From: Nevskiaceae bacterium
GTDB taxonomy: Bacteria > Pseudomonadota > Gammaproteobacteria > Nevskiales > Nevskiaceae
NCBI GenBank assembly: GCA_004297005.1
Contig: SCVA01000002.1
Location: forward strand, 1-64,000
Reading direction: 5' to 3'
Length of the DNA: 64,000 nt
Shown: piece after piece, positions 39,109 to 46,448 of the stretch
Numbering within the stretch: position 1 is the stretch's first letter
Layout of the letters: each line of letters opens with the position of its first letter
Made by a program: the position numbers and the translations under genes
The notes under the pieces: generated by a model
Database searches by the model: none
Told to the model about the DNA's origin: nothing
Seen by the model: only the letters and a program-made list of their open reading frames with translations

Positions 39109-39183
39109 GGACAGTTAGCTCAGTGGTAGAGCATCGCCTTCACACGGCGGGGGTCACAGGTTCAAGCCCTGTACTGTCCACCA
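39109..39183 (+). tRNA. tRNA-Val (anticodon CAC), CCA encoded
   Basis: A complete cloverleaf. The acceptor stem GGACAGT pairs with ACTGTCC; the D arm is GCTC/GAGC. The anticodon stem TCGCC/GGCGG (one G-U pair) carries loop TTCACAC with anticodon CAC, reading GUG. The T arm is ACAGG-TTCAAGC-CCTGT. The discriminator A and CCA (39181-39183) are encoded. It has its own promoter and terminator, so it is a single-tRNA transcription unit. Confidence 0.96.
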
Positions 39184-39193
39184 AATTCAAAAT

Positions 39194-39219
39194 AGCCCGC
39201 CTAGTGCGGGCTTTTTTTT
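39194..39219 (+). terminator. Intrinsic terminator of tRNA-Val
   Basis: AGCCCGC (39194-39200), loop CTAGT, GCGGGCT (39206-39212) and a run of eight T. It lies 10 bases after the tRNA 3' end. Confidence 0.93.
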
Positions 39220-39264
39220 GGCCGCGCCGCAGCCACCGCCCAGGTCCGCGGTCCAGCCGCCCGG

Positions 39265-40395
39265 CTATTTCGGCACATAGGGGCCGGGGCCGGTCGCCGC
39301 CACCGTGAGCGATGGCGCCTCGGCGGTGGTGTGGTATTCCGACAGCCGGATGCGCAGCGCCAGATCGGTGTGGGAATCGGCGTTGCGCAGCGCCTCCTCC
39401 AGGCTGATGCGACCAGCCTTGAACAGCTGGAACAGCGATTGATCGAAGGTGTGCATGCCGAACTCGTTGCCGCGGCCCATCGCCTCCTTGATCTCGTCCA
39501 CCCGCCCCTTCTGGATCAGCTCCGCCACGTAACCGGACAGCAGCAGCACCTCGGTAGCCAGGGCCCGCTTGCCATCCATGGCCGGCACCAGCCGCTGCGA
39601 GACCACACCCTTGAGGTTGAGCGAGAGGTCCATGAACAGCTGGTGGTGCGCCTGTTCGGGGAAGAAGTTGATGATGCGCTCGATCGCCTGGTTGGCATTG
39701 TTGGCGTGCAGGGTGGACACGCACAGATGCCCGGTCTCGGCGTAGGCAATGGCGTGGTGCGCGGTTTCCTCGTCGCGGATCTCGCCGATCATGATGACGT
39801 CCGGCGCCTCGCGCAGGGCATTGCGCAGGGCGTCGCCAAAGCTGTGGGTATCGATACCGACCTCGCGCTGATCCACCAGCGCCAGGCCGTGGCTGAACTG
39901 GAATTCGATCGGATCCTCGATGGTCAGGATATGACCGTCGGCCATGGCGGCGCGATAGCCAATCATCGCCGCCATCGAAGTGCTCTTGCCGGAACCCGCG
40001 GAACCGACAAATAGCACCAACCCACGCTTGAGCATGGCCAGTTGCGCGCACTGGGCCGGCAACCCCAGTTGCTCGAAGCTCGGAATCTTCGCCTTGATAA
40101 GCCGCACCACCATGGCCACTTCGCCACGCTGCCAGTAGATATTGATGCGGAAACGCCCGACTCCCTCCAGCGAGAGCGAGAGGTTGGCCTCCAGACTGTC
40201 TTCGAACGCCGCGCTCTGACGCTCGGTCATCAGGCTGTGCGCCAGTTCCTTGACCTCGCCGGACTTGAACGCGGGCAGCTTGATCGGGTGGCTGACCCCT
40301 TCGATCTTGATATGTGGCGGCGCCCCGCAGGTGAGGAACAGGTCGGAGGCGCCCTGATCGGCCATCAGCTTCAGCATCGCATGTATGTCGACCAT
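39265..40395 (-). CDS. pilU: PilU-type twitching motility ATPase
   Basis: A 376-residue hexameric ATPase of the PilT/PilU retraction family. It has Walker A VGSAGSGKST, the Asp box EDPIEF, Walker B APDVIMIGEIRDEETA and the His box TGHLCVSTLHANNANQAIERI. PilU rather than PilT is suggested by the sequence pattern and the long C-terminal tail beyond the motor domain. PilU assists PilT-dependent retraction of type IV pili. No pilT lies beside it here, although pilT-pilU are usually adjacent. The ATG is at 40393-40395, divergent from the MshEN ATPase. Confidence 0.9.
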   Translation of the reverse strand: MVDIHAMLKLMADQGASDLFLTCGAPPHIKIEGVSHPIKLPAFKSGEVKELAHSLMTERQSAAFEDSLEANLSLSLEGVGRFRINIYWQRGEVAMVVRLIKAKIPSFEQLGLPAQCAQLAMLKRGLVLFVGSAGSGKSTSMAAMIGYRAAMADGHILTIEDPIEFQFSHGLALVDQREVGIDTHSFGDALRNALREAPDVIMIGEIRDEETAHHAIAYAETGHLCVSTLHANNANQAIERIINFFPEQAHHQLFMDLSLNLKGVVSQRLVPAMDGKRALATEVLLLSGYVAELIQKGRVDEIKEAMGRGNEFGMHTFDQSLFQLFKAGRISLEEALRNADSHTDLALRIRLSEYHTTAEAPSLTVAATGPGPYVPK

Positions 40396-40473
40396 CGCCA
40401 GGCTCCGGCTGCTCCCGAATAGCCCGACTCTAAGCCCGAACGCGCCTAGCCACTAGGGACCACGGCACCGCGC

Positions 40474-40487
40474 CTGATCTAGGTCAA
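40474..40487. promoter_or_regulatory. Possible FNR/ANR-type site between pilU and the MshEN ATPase
   Basis: CTGATCTAGGTCAA matches the FNR consensus TTGAT-N4-ATCAA at 8 of 10 fixed positions. It lies 68 bases before the ATPase start and 79 before pilU. An oxygen-responsive control would fit, but this rests on sequence resemblance only. Confidence 0.35.
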
Positions 40488-40554
40488 TGCCGCCCTGCGG
40501 CCAGGCCCTAGCTTAAGATCGGTTCACTTCTGAGTACCGGTTCCAGCGTCCACC

Positions 40555-43011
40555 ATGACCACGCCTACCGTCGCAGATCCGCTGTTCCGCTGGCCCAAGC
40601 CGCCATTCTTCGACGTGGTGGCCGACCCGCCCAGTGGTCACAGCGGCGAATGCAGCGTGGAGTTGCTCGATGGACAGGTGGTCGCCGGCAAGCTGGTGCC
40701 GGTCGCGAGCGGAACCGCCCAGGCCTCGCTCCGCCTGAGCCTAGACAATCAGAACGAGCCCGCCGACCTCAGTCAGGTGCGCATCGTCCGGCTGCTGGTC
40801 CCGTTGACGCTGACCCGCAGTCAGGCCGTCATGCACGACCTGGGCGCCGACGACGGCGCGGTGGCCAGCGAGAAGCCGTTCGTCGTTCACTACCGTGACG
40901 GCAAGGAGTGGAGCGGCCGCACGCGCGGGTTCGTCCGCAACCACCATGGACTGTTCCTCTACCTCATCCAGGCCGACGAGACCAAGACCGTCGCCTGCTA
41001 CATCCCCGCCGCTCAGTTGCAGGACATCACCATCGGTCCGCCGCTGGGACAGTCACTGGAACAGCAGCACGCCATCAGCAGCAAGGCGTTGGCGGCGGCG
41101 CTCAACCGCCAGGTCGAACTCCGCGAGGAGCGCCTGGGCGAATACCTGGCCACCCGCGCCATCGTCACCGCCGCCGACCTGAGTCATGCGCTGAAGTCGC
41201 AGGAGCTGCGTCCCACTATCAAGCTCGGCGAATTCCTGGTTCAGGAAAAGCTGATCACGCCCGAACAACTGGAGCAGGCGCTGATCGCGCAGAAACAGAA
41301 TCGCCAGCGCCGCCTAGGCGACATCCTGGTCGAATACGGCCTGGTCACCAAGCGTCAGATTCAACTCGCCCTTTCCGACAAGCTGGGCATCCCGTTTGTC
41401 GACGCGCGCCACTTCGCGATTGACCCGCTAACCCTGCGGCTGATTCCGGACGCCTTCGCCGTCGTTCACCAGGTCCTGCCGTTACTGCATAGCGGCGACA
41501 TGCTGGTGGTGGCGGTGGAAAACCCGCTGACCATGGAATACGTCAAGGAACTGCAGTTCCTGACCGGGCTCACCATCGTGCCGGCTATCGCCAACCCTGA
41601 CGACCTCAAGCTGCGCATCGCGCAGGAATACACCAACAACTACACGCGCGAAGCCTGGGGTCCGGTCGGTGGGGAGGACGCCGAGGAGCGCGGCGGCGGC
41701 GAAAAGCTCAATGTCTCGGAACTGGCCACCGAGTTGGCCAAGGACGTACTCCCGGTCGCCCGGGCGACACGGCAGAGCGAATCGCATGTGATGGACAACG
41801 TGCTGGTCCGCCTGGTCAACAAGATCATCGTCGAGGCGCATTCCCAGGGCGCCTCGGACATCCACATCGAAAGCAATCCGCGCAATCTCAACACCCACAT
41901 CCGCTTCCGCAAGGACGGCGACATGTGCGACTACCTGGAGTTGCTGCCTGCGTTCCGCAGCATCCTGGTTTCCCGCATCAAGATCATGGCCGGCCTGGAC
42001 ATCGCAGAGCATCGCCACGCGCAGGACGGCAAGATCGAATTCGGTCGCTTCGGCCCGATCGCCATCGAATTGCGGGTGGCGGTGATCCCCACCAGCAATG
42101 GCCTGGAAGACGTGGTGATGCGCATCCTCGGCGGCGTCGAGCCGCTGCCGATCGACAAGCTTGGGCTGCACGACAGCGACCTTAGCGCGCTTGAGCGGAT
42201 GGTCGCCCGCAATCACGGGCTGATCCTGGTCTGCGGCCCAACCGGCTCCGGCAAGACCACCACCCTGCATTCGGTGCTGCGCCACATCAACCGGCCGGAC
42301 ATGAAGATCTGGACCGCGGAAGACCCCATCGAGATCACCCAGCCCGGCCTGCGCCAGGTACAGATCAACACCAAAATCGGCTGGACCTTCGCCGAAGCGA
42401 TGCGCTCCTTCCTGCGCGCCGACCCGGACGTGATCATGGTCGGCGAGATGCGCGACGCCGAAACCGCCAAGATCGGCATTGAGGCCTCGCTCACCGGCCA
42501 TCTGGTGCTCTCTACGCTGCACACCAACAGCGCCGCCGAGAGCATCGTCCGCCTGCTGGACCTGGGCATGGATCCGTTCAACTTCGCCGATGCCCTGGTC
42601 GGCGTGCTGTCACAGCGACTGGCGCGCAAGCTTTGTCCGACCTGCAAGAAGGCGCACGCCGCAAGCGAGACCGAGATCGCCGAGCTAGCACAGGAATACT
42701 GCGCGGACACCCCGCTCAAGCCAGCCACGGTGGTCGAGCAATGGCGTCGGGCGGCGGCTGGCGGTCAGGTTCTGCTGTACGAAGCGGTCGGCTGCCACGC
42801 CTGCAAGGACGGCTATCGAGGCCGCATGGGCGTCTATGAACTGCTGCCGGGCACCGCCAGGATTCGGCACCTGGTTCGCAGCCGGGGCACCGTTCCGCAG
42901 TTGGTCGAAGCGGCGATGGAGGCCGGCATGCGGCTACTCAAGCAGGATGCCCTCGACAAGGTGCTGTCCGGACTTCTGGACCTGCCCAGTGCCCGGGCGG
43001 CATCGAGTTGA
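40555..43011 (+). CDS. GspE/PilB-type secretion ATPase with MshEN-like c-di-GMP-binding repeats
   Basis: An 818-residue assembly ATPase. Residues 1-170 form an N-terminal region I do not recognise. From about 185 to 285 come tandem MshEN-like repeats (RLGEYLATRAIVTAADL, KLGEFLVQEKLITPEQL, RLGDILVEYGLVTKRQI) leading into LGIPFVD; MshEN domains bind c-di-GMP. The motor domain has Walker A GPTGSGKTTT (561-570), Asp box AEDPIEI, Walker B DPDVIMVGEMRDAETA and His box TGHLVLSTLHTNSA. The cysteine pairs CPTC and CHAC match the zinc site of GspE/PilB. It likely drives pilus or pseudopilus assembly under c-di-GMP control; no other pilus genes flank it except pilU. Confidence 0.92.
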   Translation: MTTPTVADPLFRWPKPPFFDVVADPPSGHSGECSVELLDGQVVAGKLVPVASGTAQASLRLSLDNQNEPADLSQVRIVRLLVPLTLTRSQAVMHDLGADDGAVASEKPFVVHYRDGKEWSGRTRGFVRNHHGLFLYLIQADETKTVACYIPAAQLQDITIGPPLGQSLEQQHAISSKALAAALNRQVELREERLGEYLATRAIVTAADLSHALKSQELRPTIKLGEFLVQEKLITPEQLEQALIAQKQNRQRRLGDILVEYGLVTKRQIQLALSDKLGIPFVDARHFAIDPLTLRLIPDAFAVVHQVLPLLHSGDMLVVAVENPLTMEYVKELQFLTGLTIVPAIANPDDLKLRIAQEYTNNYTREAWGPVGGEDAEERGGGEKLNVSELATELAKDVLPVARATRQSESHVMDNVLVRLVNKIIVEAHSQGASDIHIESNPRNLNTHIRFRKDGDMCDYLELLPAFRSILVSRIKIMAGLDIAEHRHAQDGKIEFGRFGPIAIELRVAVIPTSNGLEDVVMRILGGVEPLPIDKLGLHDSDLSALERMVARNHGLILVCGPTGSGKTTTLHSVLRHINRPDMKIWTAEDPIEITQPGLRQVQINTKIGWTFAEAMRSFLRADPDVIMVGEMRDAETAKIGIEASLTGHLVLSTLHTNSAAESIVRLLDLGMDPFNFADALVGVLSQRLARKLCPTCKKAHAASETEIAELAQEYCADTPLKPATVVEQWRRAAAGGQVLLYEAVGCHACKDGYRGRMGVYELLPGTARIRHLVRSRGTVPQLVEAAMEAGMRLLKQDALDKVLSGLLDLPSARAASS

Positions 43012-43173
43012 GACTCGGGCCGGAACCTGACAAGATCAATTGTAGGACTGATCTCCGCCCCTGTAGGCGACAGGACCCTCCCCAAGTCTGAGGAGCCTTG
43101 TGGGAACCTGCCTCCGTCATCCCTGACGGTGCAGGTACATCCGCTGGCGCACAAACGGTCGAGGACAAAGCCG

Positions 43174-44400
43174 GTGACCATCAGAGGATTCCAGGCAATG
43201 TCGGCGGTTTTGGCCATGCTGGCCCTACCGCTCCCGTGCGCGGCGGAGGAGGCCAGTCCTTGGCGCCTGACTCCCGGAGTGTTTGGCACGCTGGGCGCGG
43301 TCTACAACGCGACCGATCAGGTCGAGTTCCGCCGCGACGTTTCCCAGACGCACGGCGCCGAAGGCGGCAATCTGAGCTTCGCCACCGATTCCCTGCTCGG
43401 CCTGCAGCTTAATGTCGGCTACGGCAAGCAGTTGGAGTTTGTCGGCCAGGTGGTCAGCAAGCTCAACGAGGACAATGGCTGGGAGCCCAAGCTGAGCCGC
43501 GGTTTTGTCCGCTATGTGCCGGACGAGTCCCTGCGGCTGCGCGTCGGCCGCATTCCGCAGCAGTTTTACCTGCGCCTGGACTCGCGCGACGTCGGCTACT
43601 CCTACCGGACCATACGCCCCCCGGTGGACGTCTACGGCTTCGCCTCCAACGACACGCTGGACGGCGCCGATCTGGTATGGACCAAAGCCTGGAAGGACGC
43701 CCTGTGGAACCTCACGCTGACCGGTGGGAACACCCAGTTCGCCGTCGCCGGCGTATCGGATACCCCCAAGTTGCTTCTGGGCGGGCTCGTGGTGGACCTG
43801 TACTACCGGGATTGGCAGTTCCGCCTGGCCGGCACGCTGGTAACCACCCGCGAGCCGGGGCGGGTTAACCCCGTGGTTGCGCCGCTGCGCGCTACTGGCG
43901 AACCCCAGGCGGTCCAGCTCGCCGACCTGCTGGCGAATCCGGGCGACCACTACAACCAGGTGCTGCTGGCCGTGGTCTACGACCACGGGCCGCTGCTGGT
44001 CGAAACCCTGGCGCAGCGCATCACCAACAACCAGGCCGTGGGTGTCGCCTTCGACAACGGTTATGCCACCCTGGGCTACCAGTTGGGCAAGTTCGCGCCC
44101 TATATCTCGTTCGCGATGATGGACAGTCACAACGACCTCATCGACACCGGCTTGAGCGACCCCGCCTACGCCCAGCTCAATCGGGCCGCCCGCGCTGCCC
44201 AGGTGCGGGCCGGCCAGGTCAGCGACCAGCACAGCCTGTCACTGGGCCTGCGCTACGACCTGGCACGGCATTTCGACCTCAAGCTCCAGATCGATCAGGT
44301 GTGGGTGGACAACAGCCAACTGATCATCGACAACCGCCCCGACCCGACTCCGAACATCGACATGACGGTGATCGGGCTGGCGCTGGATTTCGCTTTCTGA
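43174..44400 (+). CDS. Outer-membrane porin-like beta barrel
   Basis: A 408-residue exported protein with mature sequence after PCAAEEA. Beta-barrel strands alternate through the protein, it includes LRVGRIPQQFYLRLDSRDVGYSY as in porins, and it ends VIGLALDFAF with a terminal Phe. I chose GTG 43174 (MTIRGFQAMSAVLAM) because it gives the signal peptide a basic residue; ATG 43198 is an alternative. It lies 162 bases after the ATPase and 8 bases before the small binding-protein gene, suggesting an operon that brings a ligand into the periplasm for sensing. Confidence 0.83.
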   Translation: MTIRGFQAMSAVLAMLALPLPCAAEEASPWRLTPGVFGTLGAVYNATDQVEFRRDVSQTHGAEGGNLSFATDSLLGLQLNVGYGKQLEFVGQVVSKLNEDNGWEPKLSRGFVRYVPDESLRLRVGRIPQQFYLRLDSRDVGYSYRTIRPPVDVYGFASNDTLDGADLVWTKAWKDALWNLTLTGGNTQFAVAGVSDTPKLLLGGLVVDLYYRDWQFRLAGTLVTTREPGRVNPVVAPLRATGEPQAVQLADLLANPGDHYNQVLLAVVYDHGPLLVETLAQRITNNQAVGVAFDNGYATLGYQLGKFAPYISFAMMDSHNDLIDTGLSDPAYAQLNRAARAAQVRAGQVSDQHSLSLGLRYDLARHFDLKLQIDQVWVDNSQLIIDNRPDPTPNIDMTVIGLALDFAF

Positions 44401-44408
44401 GCCCCACC

Positions 44409-44840
44409 ATGACCAAGGCCCTCGTCCTAGCCGCCAGCCTGCTGCTGTCGGCGCCACTGGCGGCACTCGCCGACAAGCTGGTGGTGATCGTGAATCCGGC
44501 CAGTGGCGTCGAACGACTCAGTAGCGACGAAGCCGTCAATATCTTCATGGGACGGTATCGCAAGCTGCCCTCCGGCCTCAGCGCCATGCCCATCGACATC
44601 GGCAAGGACAGCCCGGAGCGACGCGAGTTCTACCAGCGCCTGGTGCGCAAGGATCTGGCGGCCATCGACTCCTACTGGGCACGGTTGGTGTATTCCGGCG
44701 CCACCTCGCCGCCCCTACGCGCGCCCAATGCCGCCACGGCGGTGGAAATCGTCGCCGACAACGTTGCCGCCATCGCCTATATCTATGCCGCGCGGGCCGA
44801 CGCGCGGGTGAAAGTGGTGCTCGAACTCGATGATCACTAA
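44409..44840 (+). CDS. Small PstS-like periplasmic binding protein
   Basis: A 143-residue protein with signal peptide MTKALVLAASLLLSAPLAALA and a short domain resembling the start of PstS-type phosphate-binding proteins (KLVVIVNPASGVERLSSDEAVNIFMGRYRKLPSG, then the FYQRLVRKDLAAIDSYWARLVYSG segment and AVEIVADNVAAIAYI). It is about half the length of true PstS, so it holds only one lobe or acts as a sensor rather than a transporter component. It overlaps the diguanylate cyclase by 11 bases, suggesting it signals to that receptor. Confidence 0.85.
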   Translation: MTKALVLAASLLLSAPLAALADKLVVIVNPASGVERLSSDEAVNIFMGRYRKLPSGLSAMPIDIGKDSPERREFYQRLVRKDLAAIDSYWARLVYSGATSPPLRAPNAATAVEIVADNVAAIAYIYAARADARVKVVLELDDH

Positions 44841-46434
44841 GCCGCTGATGAACCTGGCCCGGACACTGATGCCGGACAGCATCGTCGGTCGCGCCGCGAT
44901 GCTGATCCTGAGCATCGCCCTGCTGCTGTCGGCGGTTTTCGCCGGCGCCGCCGCCCAGCTACTGCAACGCAACGAAGCGGCGCGTCTCAACACCGAATTG
45001 CAGGATCTGCTGTCCACGGTCGAAAGCACGGTGAGCATCGCCTGCTTTGTGAAGGACCGTCAGCTCGCCGAGGAAATCTCCCGAGGCCTGCTGCGCAGCA
45101 GCATGGTCGCCAGTGTCCGCATCGGCGCCGGCGACGAAGTGCTCTACGACGCGCCCATGGCGCTCGCTGCTGGCGACGTAGTAGTCATTTCCCGTGACGT
45201 CGCCTCACCATTCAAGGCCGAGGAGAAAATCGGCCGAATCACCTTGCTGGCCTCGCAGACCGAGATCCAGTCCAAGGCCTGGGCCTATGTCCGCGCCATG
45301 CTGATCATGCTGGCACTGCAGGCCCTACTGGTCGCCACTGGCGTGGCCTGGGTGGTCTCCAACCTGATCACCAAGCCGATCAAGAGCATCTCCGACGATC
45401 TGCACCGTCTGGAACTGCGCACCGGCATGCAGTTGCGGGTACCGCCGATCAACCGCCAGGACGAAATCGGCCGCCTGGTGTCCGACGTCAATTCCATGAT
45501 CGGCAAGCTCACCGATCTGGTCGACACCGAACGCCGGCTGCGCCTGGAGCGCGAACGCAGCGAGCGCAAGCTGAGTCTGATTTTCGAGCGCGCCGACACG
45601 GGCATCTTCGTGGCCGACAGGCAGGGCAACCTGCTGTCTTGGAACCCCGCCTTCGCGCGCATGCTGCCCAAGGTCAGTGACGAGAAACCGAGGCTGCAGA
45701 ACCTGCTGGCTCCGGACCAGTCGCGGGCCGAGGCGCTGATGGAACGCGCCGCGAACAGCCCGGACGGCGCTGCCGACGAGTTCGAATTGCAGCCCGGGTC
45801 CGGCGAGCCGCTCTGGCTGCAGGCCTCGATCGATCTCGTCGACGACGATCAGTTCGAAGGCGTGATCAACGACATCAGCACGCACAAGCGCGCCGAGGCG
45901 GCGGCGCAGCAACTCGCCTCGCACGACCCGCTGACCGGACTGTTGAACCGGCGCGGCCTGCAGGCCCAGCTCACCGCGCGAAAGATCCACCCGGTGGGCG
46001 CGACAACCGTGACCACCGCCCTGCTGATGATGGATCTGGACTATTTCAAGAAGGTCAACGACAACTACGGACATGCGGTCGGCGACCAAGTACTGCTGCA
46101 TGTCTCGAAACTGCTGCAACAGACCGTCCGCCGCACCGATCTGGTGGCGCGTCTGGGCGGCGACGAATTCGTGATCGCCCTGGTCGGCATCGACTCCGTG
46201 GCGACCGCCGAGTCCATCGCCAAGGACATCATCGACGCCATCCGCCAGCCGATACCGATCGCCGCCGAAATCACCGCCAGTATCGGCGCCAGCATCGGAC
46301 TGGCCATCGTGAGCACCGGCGACAGTACGCTGGAAGCAGCGCTGGAGCGTGCCGATCAGGCCCTGTACGCGGTCAAGCAGAGCGGCCGCGGACGGGTACA
46401 ACTCGCCACCCCGCCTGGGGCGCTATCGGACTAG
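44830..46434 (+). CDS. Membrane diguanylate cyclase (periplasmic sensor-HAMP-PAS-GGDEF)
   Basis: A 534-residue inner-membrane receptor. Membrane helix 1 is at about 20-46, followed by a periplasmic loop to about 155, helix 2 (about 156-180), HAMP (NLITKPIKSISDDLHRLE), a short coiled coil, PAS (SLIFERADTGIFVADRQGNLLSWNPAF) and GGDEF. The catalytic motif GGDEF (443-447) is intact and RRTD (434-437) five residues before it is the inhibitory I-site. It should make c-di-GMP in response to a periplasmic cue, perhaps through the overlapping PstS-like protein. Confidence 0.95.
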   Translation: MITKPLMNLARTLMPDSIVGRAAMLILSIALLLSAVFAGAAAQLLQRNEAARLNTELQDLLSTVESTVSIACFVKDRQLAEEISRGLLRSSMVASVRIGAGDEVLYDAPMALAAGDVVVISRDVASPFKAEEKIGRITLLASQTEIQSKAWAYVRAMLIMLALQALLVATGVAWVVSNLITKPIKSISDDLHRLELRTGMQLRVPPINRQDEIGRLVSDVNSMIGKLTDLVDTERRLRLERERSERKLSLIFERADTGIFVADRQGNLLSWNPAFARMLPKVSDEKPRLQNLLAPDQSRAEALMERAANSPDGAADEFELQPGSGEPLWLQASIDLVDDDQFEGVINDISTHKRAEAAAQQLASHDPLTGLLNRRGLQAQLTARKIHPVGATTVTTALLMMDLDYFKKVNDNYGHAVGDQVLLHVSKLLQQTVRRTDLVARLGGDEFVIALVGIDSVATAESIAKDIIDAIRQPIPIAAEITASIGASIGLAIVSTGDSTLEAALERADQALYAVKQSGRGRVQLATPPGALSD

Positions 46435-46448
46435 ACCCATCAAGCACG

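Noticed and set aside
40396..40554. Possible c-di-GMP riboswitch before the MshEN ATPase
   Set aside because: I could not find the conserved GEMM core or its paired helices; only a weak FNR-like box and GC-rich inverted segments are present.
46435..46448. Bidirectional terminator between the convergent cyclase and HD-GYP genes
   Set aside because: Only 14 bases separate the stops and no hairpin with a T-run is visible.
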